Positions 15,324-24,100 of a stretch of 64,000 nucleotides of DNA are shown here, in pieces. The notes below the pieces were generated by a model. The model was not told where the DNA came from and did not search any database. It saw nothing but the letters and a program-made list of their open reading frames with translations. The translations under genes were made by a program, and so were the position numbers. The stretch is from Selenomonadaceae bacterium (GTDB lineage Bacteria > Bacillota > Negativicutes > Selenomonadales > Selenomonadaceae), in contig JAFWWC010000012.1 in NCBI GenBank assembly GCA_017518105.1, forward strand, positions 1-64,000, in the 5' to 3' direction. Numbering within the stretch: the stretch's first letter is position 1; each line of letters starts with the position of its first letter.

Positions 15324-15781
15324 CGCCGGCGCGGCTGGTAAGCGAACTTGCAGCGGCAATAAAAAAAGCCTGCGCGCTCGTGAAGTTGCCGCTTGAGTCG
15401 GAAGAGGCGGTCGCGGTCGAGGTCTTCACTCAATACTTACCGGAAGATTTATTCGAGACGACTAGATATTTGCCGTTTGCGCTGGTCGAGCTACTTTCAA
15501 TCAAGGACGATTTCAAAGAAGGTTCGCGGGCGGAGGTGGGCTTGACGCTGGGGATATACGCGCCGGACGCCGACGCATGGTTTGACGCATTTCATCTGAT
15601 GCAGGTGATACGGCAGGAAGTTTTGACGTGGCGGGTTGTGGCGAAGCGGTTCCGATTGTTAGGGATTCAATGGGAATTGCCGGAGACGCAACCTCGCCCA
15701 TTTTTTTACGCCACAGGTCAACTAACGTTCGATATTTTTCAAGCAGAGGAGATGATTAAATGGCATACGCCCACGGGATAA
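15320..15781 (+). CDS. Probable tail terminator/completion protein
   Basis: The 153-residue protein precedes the tail sheath gene, where tail-terminator proteins of contractile phages usually lie. It has a helical start (ARLVSELAAAIKKACALVKL), a strand-rich middle and a C-terminal FFYATGQLTFDIFQAEE, which resembles gp37/terminator-like proteins. It overlaps the sheath start by 22 bases. Confidence 0.4.
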   Translation: MTPARLVSELAAAIKKACALVKLPLESEEAVAVEVFTQYLPEDLFETTRYLPFALVELLSIKDDFKEGSRAEVGLTLGIYAPDADAWFDAFHLMQVIRQEVLTWRVVAKRFRLLGIQWELPETQPRPFFYATGQLTFDIFQAEEMIKWHTPTG

Positions 15782-17007
15782 GTTTGATAGAGCAAAGCAC
15801 GGCATTAACGGTGATGACGACGGCGGAAAGTCCATGCGTGGCAATCGGCACGGCGTCGAAGGGCACGACTTCAACGCCCGTCCTAATCCAAAGCATGGAC
15901 GAGTTCGAGAGTGCATTTGGCTTTACGGGCGACTTCGACGCGAACACCCTAGAGGAAGTGGCGTTTTGCTTCTTCACGCTATATAACGTCCGCCCCGTGA
16001 TATTCATTCGGGTAGCTCCGGCGACGGGCGCGACGACAGTCACCAACGCGCAAATCATTTCGGCAATCGCGGTGGTGGAAGAGATTTACCCGCGACTGAG
16101 TATGGTGCCGGGCAACCTCATCGCGCCGAAATACTCAGCCGTTCCGGAAGTGGCACTTGCATTGGCGGCGAAGGCTAAGAACATCAACGGGATATTCAAA
16201 TCGTTTGCAGTGGCGGATATCAGCTTGCCGACGAATTTGCTAAGCGAGGAGAATCCGACGGCGGACAGGGCAATCGACGAGAAGGCAATCGCACGCGGGA
16301 ACCTTTTGACTGACGACGCCGCCAACGACGCCGATTATACTTTGGTCAATGCTTACAAGAACACAAACTCCTTGACGGACGAATATTTAGCGGAATGCTG
16401 GCCGCGAGTGGCATTGGGCGACAAAAGCTATTGGCTTTCGACGCAAGCGGCGGCACTTATGGCATTAGTCGACGCCAATCACGGGCAGATTCCCTACGAG
16501 TCTCCTTCCAATAAAAATCTGCGCGCAGATAGGTCGTTGGTAAAGAGCGGGGCGGCGGTTTATCTGAGCTACGCGAACGCCAATGTCCTAAATAGTCAAG
16601 GCGTGGTTACGACGATGAATTTCAATGGCTGGCGGCTGTACGGGAATAGGACTTCGACCTACCCGACCAACGACGACCCGGCGGTATCGTTCATCGCAAC
16701 GCGCCGCATGCGTAATTGGCTCGGTAATACTCTAGCAATCAATTATTTCAGTAGGATTGATTCGCCGCTAAACCGCCGCTTAGTCGACGCTATCCTTGAC
16801 GAGGTGAATTTGTTCCTGAACGGCTTGACGGCGCAGGGGGTCTTGCTCGGCGGGCGGATTGCCTTCCTTGAGGAAGATAATTCCGTGACTGATTTGGCCG
16901 ATGGGCTGATGAAGTTCAGGATTTATTACGCGGCTCCGCCGCCCGCCCGCGCTATCAGCTTTGTTCTTAGCTACGACGTCAATTATTTCTCGACGTTATT
17001 TTCGTGA
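15760..17007 (+). CDS. Tail sheath protein
   Basis: The sheath contracts to drive the tube through the envelope. The 415-residue protein starts at ATG 15760 after GAGGAGATGATTAA and has the FI-type layout: an N-terminal strand (HGISLIEQSTALTVMTTAES), a V-R-P-V-I-F-I-R-V-A-P strand, and a C-terminal 'RMRNWLGNTLAINYFSRIDS' region with 'NGLTAQGVLLGGRIAFLEED'. The last codons and stop lie in the 25-base overlap with the HNH gene on the other strand. Confidence 0.9.
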   Translation: MAYAHGISLIEQSTALTVMTTAESPCVAIGTASKGTTSTPVLIQSMDEFESAFGFTGDFDANTLEEVAFCFFTLYNVRPVIFIRVAPATGATTVTNAQIISAIAVVEEIYPRLSMVPGNLIAPKYSAVPEVALALAAKAKNINGIFKSFAVADISLPTNLLSEENPTADRAIDEKAIARGNLLTDDAANDADYTLVNAYKNTNSLTDEYLAECWPRVALGDKSYWLSTQAAALMALVDANHGQIPYESPSNKNLRADRSLVKSGAAVYLSYANANVLNSQGVVTTMNFNGWRLYGNRTSTYPTNDDPAVSFIATRRMRNWLGNTLAINYFSRIDSPLNRRLVDAILDEVNLFLNGLTAQGVLLGGRIAFLEEDNSVTDLADGLMKFRIYYAAPPPARAISFVLSYDVNYFSTLFS

Positions 17008-17735
17008 ACGATTTTCCAGACAGTTTGAGGCGTGACGCCGTATTTTTTAGCAAGGGCGCAACAACTGCGACCGGTCGTTCTCGGCTTATATTCTTGACGA
17101 ATAGTCGCCCTTAAGTCGTCGGGCACGCGTGGTTGATTTTTCGATTTGCGAATAGAACCACCCGATTTTTTATAGCTTTTGCCGCATTGAACTTCACTTA
17201 TTACTGTTGGGTCAACGCCAAATAACTTTGCTAGTTGCCGAATACTCAAACCACTAGGATTATTCCTTATGGATTTGACTTGCTCGTCAGTTAGTTTGGC
17301 AAGAGGATGTTGCGCTCCGGTTTTATTTAAACCAACAGCGGCGGCGTGACCCATATTCTCGGCGTGGGTTACCCATTCGAGGTTTTCAGCGAAGTTATTT
17401 AGTTTATTCCCGTCGACGTGATTGATTTCGGGTTTGTTTTCGGGATTAGGAATAAACAGCTGAGCGACGAGACGATGAATGCGGAAGATTTTATTTTTGC
17501 CGTTTGTGTAAAGCACGACACGTAGATAACCTTTTTCGTGGAGCGAAGGTTTAAGAATCAGCTTCTTGCCTCGATAAAAAGACTTTACCCGCCCGAAATT
17601 AGAGACTTGATAATAATCGCCAAAGGGTATCCAATGTTCGCCGGGCAAATTGTCGGTCGTCAGCGGATAAAATTTCATCAGTGCCGCATAAGCTTTCTTA
17701 GATTCTTCACGATAACGGCGTTGATAATCGTTCAT
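16983..17735 (-). CDS. NUMOD4/HNH homing endonuclease 2
   Basis: The 250-residue protein starts at ATG 17735 after AAGGAGTGATTCAA. It shares with HNH protein 1 a NUMOD4 start (GEHWIPFGDYYQVSNFGRVK), the HNH_3 core (RLVAQLFIPNPENKPEINHV, then D-G-N-K-L-N-N-F-A-E-N-L-E-W-V-T) and two C-terminal HTH units. It is placed antisense at the end of the sheath gene exactly as protein 1 is at the end of gp25. Both are most easily explained as diverged copies of one mobile gene. Confidence 0.9.
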   Translation of the reverse strand: MNDYQRRYREESKKAYAALMKFYPLTTDNLPGEHWIPFGDYYQVSNFGRVKSFYRGKKLILKPSLHEKGYLRVVLYTNGKNKIFRIHRLVAQLFIPNPENKPEINHVDGNKLNNFAENLEWVTHAENMGHAAAVGLNKTGAQHPLAKLTDEQVKSIRNNPSGLSIRQLAKLFGVDPTVISEVQCGKSYKKSGGSIRKSKNQPRVPDDLRATIRQEYKPRTTGRSCCALAKKYGVTPQTVWKIVHENNVEK

Positions 17736-17786
17736 TTGAATCACTCCTTGCATTTTGTGTAGGGGCTGATAAGATAGACAAAACAA

Positions 17787-17826
17787 TCCCCTGCGGGTTC
17801 GTGTCATGAACAGTCTAGCAGAGGGA
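17787..17826. terminator. Bidirectional hairpin upstream of HNH gene 2
   Basis: TCCCCTGC pairs with GCAGAGGGA (one bulge) and is followed by TTTTTT. The loop (GTTCGTGTCATGAAC) resembles that of the hairpin at 11345-11382. It separates the HNH gene from the tube gene's ribosome binding site (GTAAAGGAG). Confidence 0.6.
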
Positions 17827-17853
17827 TTTTTTATTGTAAAGGAGCTGATAAGT

Positions 17854-18372
17854 ATGAACATACAGCTGGCGTTAATCCAATTCGAGGCGTTTGACTCGGC
17901 GGACAGAATGTTAGGGCTAACGACATGCGACCTGCCGGAAATAGAAATCGCGCAAACCGACATCAAGGGCGCAGGCTTGGTCGGCACAATCAGCTGGCCG
18001 GTACGCGGGAACCTCAATAACCTAACGACGACGCTGCATTGGCTGACGCTCACGGAGGCGGGCGCGAAATTCCTTTCGCAGGGCGCAGCTCATATGCTTT
18101 CGTTGCGGGGCGCGCAGGAAGGTTACGATTCCGGAACCGGCGAGCGTAAAGTCGTTCCCGTTCGATTGGATTTAAGAACCCACACCAATAAACTTTCGCT
18201 AGGGAAATTCGAGGTCGGCGAGCAAACCGAGACCGAGCTTGAACTCATGATTGATTACCTCAAGCTCTCAATCGACGGCAAGGAAGTCACGGAAATTGAT
18301 AAGTTCAACTATCAAATGGCGGTCAATGGCACCGATTATCTTAGCGACGTGAAAGGAGCCGTTGGATTATGA
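17854..18372 (+). CDS. Tail tube protein
   Basis: The tube is the inner conduit of the contractile tail. The ATG at 17854 follows GTAAAGGAGCTGATAAGT; 172 residues. The family features are the DLPEIEIAQTDIKGAGLVGT stretch and a C-terminal ELELMIDYLKLSIDGKEVTE that ends near Y-L-S-D-V. It normally follows the sheath gene, and here only the HNH gene separates them. Confidence 0.85.
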   Translation: MNIQLALIQFEAFDSADRMLGLTTCDLPEIEIAQTDIKGAGLVGTISWPVRGNLNNLTTTLHWLTLTEAGAKFLSQGAAHMLSLRGAQEGYDSGTGERKVVPVRLDLRTHTNKLSLGKFEVGEQTETELELMIDYLKLSIDGKEVTEIDKFNYQMAVNGTDYLSDVKGAVGL

Positions 18373-18626
18373 TAGACGTAAAGAAATTGGACGAGGGCTT
18401 GAATAAGCTAAACGGATTTGACCTCGAGGCGGTCGAGAAGGAAGAGCGGCTAGCCGGGAATACGACCCTTGAATTATCGACGAGCAAAAGTTTTCAGGCG
18501 CGATTGGCGGCGCGGGCTTTGAATATGAACGTGCATGACCTAAAGAGCCTGCCGCTCAAGGAGTACAATCAAATCTGCCTGCGCGTCTTCGGTTTTTTAA
18601 ACGAACCGGTCGAGCCGACGACATAA
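18369..18626 (+). CDS. Tail assembly chaperone E (unshifted product)
   Basis: The 85-residue product has the P2 gpE/Mu gp41 pattern: an N-terminal linker, TTLELSTSKSF, QARLAARALNMNVHDLKSLP and LKEYNQICLRVFGFLN. It coats the tape measure during tail assembly. In the zero frame the sequence GGT TTT TTA AAC near the C-terminus carries a slippery site, after which this frame ends within 12 codons. Confidence 0.8.
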   Translation: MIDVKKLDEGLNKLNGFDLEAVEKEERLAGNTTLELSTSKSFQARLAARALNMNVHDLKSLPLKEYNQICLRVFGFLNEPVEPTT

Positions 18627-18754
18627 AGAAAATATCGCTCCAACTGAATCATGCGGGTTGGGGCGATACTGATTTTTGGATGCGGCAACCGCTCAGCAAT
18701 TTAGGCGGCTGGATAAAGTGCATCAAGGAGATTGTCAAAGCTCGCCGTCGATGA
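18369..18754 (+). CDS. Tail assembly chaperone E/E' fusion made by -1 frameshift
   Basis: Long-tailed phages express a frameshifted chaperone, E+E'. Here T TTT TTA and T TTA AAC overlap in the correct zero frame at about 18593-18603. Moving back one base continues the frame to TGA at 18752-18754, adding a segment with DDIKKISLQLNHAGWGDTDF and 'WMRQPLSNLGGWIKCIKEIV', which has the conserved tryptophan-containing layout of E'. The 128-residue product would be a minor fraction. Its last 20 bases overlap the convergent multi-HTH gene. Confidence 0.75.
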
Positions 18755-19616
18755 CACGGCGGACAATCGTTTGGCTGATTCCGAGCGTCTTGCCGATTAT
18801 CCCGATGCCGTAGCCTTGCGAGTGGTAGCGGTAAATCTGTTCGCGGAGCTCCTGCGTGAGTTCGACCTTAGGCTTTTCGCGTTTGAAGGGGCGAATCCAA
18901 TCAGCAATGGTGGCGCGGTTGACCCCGTAAATTTCTTCCAGCTCGCGAAGCGATTGCCCCGCCTTGTACGCCTCGACGATTTCTTTTTTAGTGTCGTCGT
19001 CGACGCGCTTGCGGAGCGTAATTCCCGCCTCAGCCAAAACGCTTTTGACGGCTTCGCGGCTTATGCTGAACCGTTCCGCCAGAGCTTTAACCGTCATTTT
19101 CTCGGCGTCGACCGCCTCGATGATTGCCTCTTTGATGAAGTCGGGGATTTCAGGTTTGACCTTGCGCGCCATGCCCTTTACGATTTGCCCGATTGTCGCC
19201 GGCGATACTCCATACTTGACCGCCAGAGCCTCCCGCCCGAATTCCTTGCTGTAGGGGACATATTCGGCGCGGATTGCCGCTTTGACCTCGTCGCTTATCG
19301 CCGCCGACTTCTTGGGTTGTTGAGAATCAAGGTATTTCTGGATAGTCTCTTCGCTGATGCCGAACTTCATTGCTAGGGTTTGGAAATCGGCTCCGCTGGC
19401 AATCGCAATCTTCGCCTCGGTCGTCAGGCGTTCGCGGGGCGCGTGAATCTTCCCGCCCACGTCCTTGTACGTCTCGCCGTGGATTAAGTCCTTGATGACG
19501 TCGGCTTTGACGCCCAACTTTTTCGCCAGACCCCGAATTCCAAACTCCTTGTCGCCTGAGACGTAATTATCCCTGCAATAAATCACTTGTTCCGCCGTCA
19601 ACTTCTTTTTACTCAT
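18735..19616 (-). CDS. Six-unit helix-turn-helix protein related to the HNH enzymes
   Basis: The 293-residue protein starts at ATG 19616 after AGGAGGAAAATC. It consists of six HTH units of about 45 residues, around residues 5-55, 60-98, 106-155, 158-203, 205-248 and 250-293; each has a helix, an A-x-x-(F/Y/L)-G-(I/V) turn and a recognition helix. Unit 1 (LIHGETYKDVGG) closely matches the HTH of HNH protein 1 (IQRGERYKSAGG), and unit 3 matches the second HTH of both enzymes. No nuclease domain remains. DNA binding is inferred; its partner or target is unknown. Confidence 0.75.
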   Translation of the reverse strand: MSKKKLTAEQVIYCRDNYVSGDKEFGIRGLAKKLGVKADVIKDLIHGETYKDVGGKIHAPRERLTTEAKIAIASGADFQTLAMKFGISEETIQKYLDSQQPKKSAAISDEVKAAIRAEYVPYSKEFGREALAVKYGVSPATIGQIVKGMARKVKPEIPDFIKEAIIEAVDAEKMTVKALAERFSISREAVKSVLAEAGITLRKRVDDDTKKEIVEAYKAGQSLRELEEIYGVNRATIADWIRPFKREKPKVELTQELREQIYRYHSQGYGIGIIGKTLGISQTIVRRVIDGEL

Positions 19617-19626
19617 GATTTTCCTC

Positions 19627-19827
19627 CTAGGTGTAAGGGCAACTTTTCTTGCCCAATTTTTTGCACTTCGAACAATTTTCAAGGCTGGCATGCAGACACG
19701 TCGCCGGCTCTTCTTCCTCGTCGTCGGTTATCGTTATCGTCACTTCGATATTCACCGGCTTTGATAGTCCATACCAGCTCGCGTAGGGTTCTTCGCCTTG
19801 CAGAGCCTTCAGGTAAAACAAACTCAT
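19627..19827 (-). CDS. Small protein with C-terminal cysteine cluster
   Basis: The ATG at 19827 follows AAAGGAGGGATTGAA. The 66-residue protein has an N-terminal MSLFYLKALQGEEPYASWYG, a beta strand (VNIEVTITITDDEEEE), and a C-terminus with five cysteines (CLHASLENCSKCKKLGKKSC). It precedes the six-HTH gene by 10 bases on the same strand, so they probably share a transcript. A zinc-binding role is likely; the function is unknown. Confidence 0.5.
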   Translation of the reverse strand: MSLFYLKALQGEEPYASWYGLSKPVNIEVTITITDDEEEEPATCLHASLENCSKCKKLGKKSCPYT

Positions 19828-19851
19828 TTCAATCCCTCCTTTGGTCATAAA

Positions 19852-19875
19852 CCCCACGCCTAAAGGCGGGGGCTT
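19852..19875. repeat. Element-end repeat, tnpB 3' side
   Basis: A 24-base hairpin sequence identical to that at 21070-21093. On the tnpB strand it lies 10 bases after the stop codon and is the likely end of the omegaRNA scaffold. Confidence 0.7.
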
Positions 19876-19885
19876 GTAGCTAAAA

Positions 19886-20998
19886 TCAAGCAGATTTCGC
19901 CACGTTCGGCTGTATGACGGCAGCCCCGCGCCTTGAAATATTCAGCGCGGCGTTGATGTCTGCGTTCAGCGCGTGTCCGCACGCCGTACAGACAAAGTGC
20001 TCTTGGTCTCTTCGGCTTTTCTTATCAACGTGTCCACATTTTGAGCACGTTCGCGACGTGTTGCGCGGGTCAACATAAATCACCAAGACGCCCGCCGCCC
20101 GCGCCTTATACTCAATGAATTGGCGCAGTTGATAGAAACTCCACGATGACAGAGCTTGTCGCATTGTCTTACAAACCGTTTGCCGCGTGCCTTTTCTTGC
20201 CCGTTGACGAATTCCCTTAAGGTCTTCAAGAACAATGGCGCGTTGGGTGCCTTTTGCGACTTCAACTAATCTTTTCGAGATACAATGATTGACATTGGTA
20301 GCAAATCTTGATTCTTTGCGACGACGTTGCTTAAGTTTCCGCTTAGCTGACTTCGTGCCTTTTGCTTGCAACCTTTGCCGCAATCTGAAATATCGCCGAC
20401 GAATATTTTTGACTTTGGAGCCGGAATAAAATTTGCCGTCAGAAGTCGTTGCGATTTTAGCAATGCCCAAGTCGACGCCGAGAAAATCTTTGGTTATAGT
20501 TTCAGGTTCGTCGGCACATTCGGCGACGAGGAACAAATAAAATTTCCCGTCGATACAGCCTAAATCTGTTTGCCCGCGAACTCGCAAAGCTTTATCAAGA
20601 ATACGTGCATGATATTGACAAACAGACATCGGAGCGAAAATTCGTCCGTCAAGAGTCAAGATTGATACCTTGTCGATTGATTTAACCGTCAAAATCCTGT
20701 CGTCGTAGACAATCGCGCCGTGTGGTTTGAAGGTATGCTGATTCTCGCGTTTCTTTTTGTCGGAATAGGATTCGCAGACTTTGGCAATAGCACGAACAAC
20801 CATTTGAGAAGACAGTTTGAACTTGTTGCGTATTTGATAATAGCAGAGCCTTTGCAAGATAGTTTTGCCAAAGGTTTTGTTGTCAAAAGCAATTTGACTG
20901 ATGAGGTTGCAAGCGTCGTTGAAACGCTCCATAGTGCGGAGAAGTTGCGCGGCTTGTTCGGGCGACGGATAAAGACGGATTTTCAGTGTATAGAGCAA
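19886..20998 (-). CDS. tnpB: RNA-guided nuclease TnpB
   Basis: TnpB cuts DNA with a guide RNA derived from the element. The 370-residue protein has an intact RuvC-like site: D176 in FLGVDLGIA, E258 in IVLEDLKGI and D347 in NADINAALN. A zinc finger is formed by C318/C321 and C337/C340 (TCSKCGH and CTACGH). The N-terminal helical part (LYTLKIRLYPSPEQAAQLLR) is typical. All catalytic residues are present, so the enzyme may be active. It lies antisense to the phage late operon. Confidence 0.95.
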   Translation of the reverse strand: MLYTLKIRLYPSPEQAAQLLRTMERFNDACNLISQIAFDNKTFGKTILQRLCYYQIRNKFKLSSQMVVRAIAKVCESYSDKKKRENQHTFKPHGAIVYDDRILTVKSIDKVSILTLDGRIFAPMSVCQYHARILDKALRVRGQTDLGCIDGKFYLFLVAECADEPETITKDFLGVDLGIAKIATTSDGKFYSGSKVKNIRRRYFRLRQRLQAKGTKSAKRKLKQRRRKESRFATNVNHCISKRLVEVAKGTQRAIVLEDLKGIRQRARKGTRQTVCKTMRQALSSWSFYQLRQFIEYKARAAGVLVIYVDPRNTSRTCSKCGHVDKKSRRDQEHFVCTACGHALNADINAALNISRRGAAVIQPNVAKSA

Positions 20999-21069
20999 AA
21001 TTTCTCACCTCCATTCGCGGAGGATTGTATCAGAAATTTAAAAAGAAAGGAAACGAATTCCGCCTTCCT

Positions 21070-21093
21070 CCCCACGCCTAAAGGCGGGGGCTT
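21070..21093. repeat. Element-end repeat, tnpB 5' side
   Basis: Identical 24-base copy of the repeat at 19852-19875. It lies 26 bases before the tape measure ATG, so the tape measure's original upstream sequence has been displaced; only a weak GGTGA remains before its start. Confidence 0.7.
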
Positions 21094-21119
21094 CCGGCAG
21101 CGCGTTTTTGGTGATTTTT

Positions 21120-24100
21120 ATGGCTAAATCAAGAACAATCAGCTTTATCATAGATGGTCAGGACAATTTAAGCCGCGTCCTTGCGCAAGCCCAAAAGAAT
21201 CTTCGCGGCTTGACGAGTGCGACGCTCGCCCGCCAGAATAAAGCCCTCCAAAACGCCCAAGCCACTCTCAAGGACGTTGAAGCCTACAAGAAACTGCAGG
21301 CGGCGGTTCAAGCCACGAAATATTCACAGCTCCAAGCCGCCAAAGACCAATCCAAATTCCTAAAGCAACGTCAAGAGGCGGTCGCCCAGCTAGACAACAT
21401 GAAGTCGGCTTTTGCTCAGTTGAAGGACGTTTACAAGGCTAATTGGTTGTCGATGCCGACTAAGGACGCTATGGCGATGAAGGAGCAAATCCGCGCCGCC
21501 AGTCAAGAAATCAAAGCGCAAGCCAAAGTCGTGCAGAATTTGGATAGGGCTTATGATTCACTTCCTGCGCGAACTCGTCAACTTCAGGCGCAACTCGACG
21601 CTCAGCGAACTCAACTTTCCCAGCTAAGAACCAAAATCCCAACTGCGAACCTAGCCGCCGCTGAAAGTGCCCTTCGCAGTCAAATTGAAAGCACGACTCA
21701 AGCCCTTAACCGAGAAATCGCCGCGCTGGAGCGTCGCAATCAAATCCATAGCAACTTCACGCAACGGCAGCAGGAACTCTCCAACGCCTATTCCAACTTC
21801 CAGAATTCCTTAGACACCGCCCAAACGATTATGAATCCGTTCAAGGACGCCGCCGACAACGCTATGACTTTCGAGAAATCGATTAGCCGGTTGAAGTCCT
21901 TAACGCAAATGCGGGCGATTCGTTCGGGCGATACTGCCAATGTTCAGCGCGAAATGGAATCGATGACCGCCACGATTGAGCGGCTCGGCATGACCACTGA
22001 GTACACTGCCAATCAGATTGCGGGCGCGGCGAATTTCTACGCCATAAGCGGCTGGAAGCCCGAACAGATTAATTCCGTCCTGCCCTCCACGGTTGATTTG
22101 GCGTCTATCGCGCAGATTCCTATCGACCGCGTCGCCGATATGGTGTCCGATGACATGACGGCTTTCGGGGTGAAGGCGGGTCAAAGTTACAAACTCGCGG
22201 GCGGCAAGGTCGTCGACGGTGCTAAATATTTCGGCGACGCCGTAGCTTATGCCGTCACTCAAGCCAACTTTGACCTGTCCACTTTCCACGAGGCTTGGAA
22301 GTACAATGCGCCCGTCGCTCACGCCATGGGCTTAAGTCTCGGCGAATCAATCGCGCAGAATATGGTTTTGGCGAACGCAGGTATTAAGGGGTCGATGTCA
22401 GGCACGAGCTTAAGGCAATTTTGGGTTAGGATGTCGGCTCCGCCCAAAGCCGCCGCGAAGTCTCTGGAAGAATTAGGATTCGCCGCCAATGACGCCGCCG
22501 CGCAGGTCGCTGAAACTCAGCTTGCCATGCAAGAAGCCGGCGTTTCGATGGATAGCGACTGGTTCACTAAGTTTGAGGCTATAGTAAAGTTCTATCAGGA
22601 AGGCAAAGCCGCTGGTCGCGATATGACCGGCTGGGTCAAAGGCTTAAGTGGACAAACGGCGTTATCGGGCGTGATGAGTTTGCTTGAAAGTGGCAAGCTT
22701 GAAGAGATTAAGCGTTATAAAGAAGAAATTGATTCGGGATTCGCGGCGGGCTGGTCGGCTGATACTGCTAAAATCATGCGCGACAATACCCGCACCTCGA
22801 TTGACTACTTGACCTCGGCTTTGGACGCCCTGCAGAAGGCGGGCGGCGATGCGCTCCTACCGAGTATTCGGGGCGTGGCTGAAAGTGTTACGCCGATGAT
22901 TGCCTCCCTTGCCGAATTCACTAAACAAAATCCCGCAGTGGTTAAAGGCTTGGCGGCGATTGCGACGACTGCCTCCGCGGCGATTGTCGGAATGGCGGGT
23001 TTCTCGTTGGCTATGGCGGGCGTGAGGTTCATAGGCGCGGGGCTTCAAACTGCCGGCGAACTCTTTGCTTTCCTAGGCACGAAGATTGCCGCCGCTAGGG
23101 TTGCCCTGTCGAATTTCGGCGCGGGGCTCGTTGCCAGATTGTCCACACTCGGAGCCGCCCTATCTGGCATGACGTTATCGGGCGTTTTATCGGGCGCGGT
23201 TGCCGGCATTAAATCGTTAGGGCTTGCGATTGCAGGAGCCGCTCGCGCTGGTTTGATGTTCGTGTTTTCGCCCGTCGGTGCCGCGCTTACCGCGATTGCC
23301 GCCGCCGCTTATTTTGCTTATCAGAATTGGGATAAAGTTTCTGCGGCGTTTTCGACGTTAGGCAATGCGCTATCAACCTCCTTGGGTCCTGCCTTTTCCA
23401 ATCTCGGAACGTCCATAGGAAATTTGATGACTTCGCTTAGTCCGTTGGCTGGCGTCTTTGAAAATCTCGGCGGCGTGATTGTTAGCGTCTTAGTCGGCGC
23501 ATTGGGGACTGCCGGTTCCCTTATCAGCGGTTTGGCTGTGTTGATGACTGGGCTTTTGCAATCCGTTATCGAATTCGGCACCGGCATCGTCGACGCTTTT
23601 GGCAAGATTAAGGACGGCGATTTGTCCGGCGCACTCGATTCCCTTAAAGACGCCGCGACGACTTCCGCTGATTCTTTTAAAAATGCGTGGCTCGATGCCG
23701 CCGCCGCCGTCAAAGGTGGCTTGCAAGGAACTGACGCCGCCCTCCAACAGCTCTGGACGCAACCGCAAATCACTGGCGGAGGCGTGGGGGCTATGCAAGC
23801 CCAAATCGCGCAGGTCGATACGACAGCCATTACTCAGCCGATTGCCGACGCCTCAACTCAAACCGCCGCGTCCTTAACGAACGTTCAAATGCCCGCCGAT
23901 ATGACCGGGCAATCGCTTAGTCAGTTGCCGCCCGCTATCGACGGAGCAACCTCTTCTTCTACGCAACTTGCCGCCGCGCTCCCCGCGCCCATCAGCGGGC
24001 TTGACGCCCTCGGCTCTGCCGCCAGCTCTGCCGCCGGGGCTTTGGAAGCCGCCGCCGCTCGCATGAATAGCGTACAATTCTCCGCGCCCCAAATCGTCTT

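Larger units (their letters stand above)
19852..21093 (-). mobile_element. IS200/IS605-type element with tnpB only
   Basis: A lone tnpB gene is bounded by two identical 24-base direct copies (19852-19875 and 21070-21093), each holding the hairpin CGCCTAAAGGCG within a CCCC/GGGG context. There is no tnpA, so the element is non-autonomous. By family knowledge the reRNA/omegaRNA should run from the 3' end of tnpB through the hairpin near 19852 and end in a guide taken from the DNA beyond it. The exact tips are not certain. It lies just before the tape measure gene. Confidence 0.8.

Noticed and set aside
10519..17735. HNH genes as part of group I introns splitting gp25 and sheath
   Set aside because: Both host genes are complete up to their stop codons, and the HNH genes lie on the other strand between genes, so they are free-standing.
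18732..19376. Open frame of 214 codons on the plus strand after the tail chaperone
   Set aside because: Antisense to the six-HTH gene, whose repeats and ribosome binding site are convincing.
19635..19660. Terminator-like hairpin GGGCAA/TTGCCC with T run on the plus strand
   Set aside because: It lies within the 3' coding end of the cysteine-rich small protein and faces away from it; it may be a chance palindrome of K-L-G-K-K-type codons.
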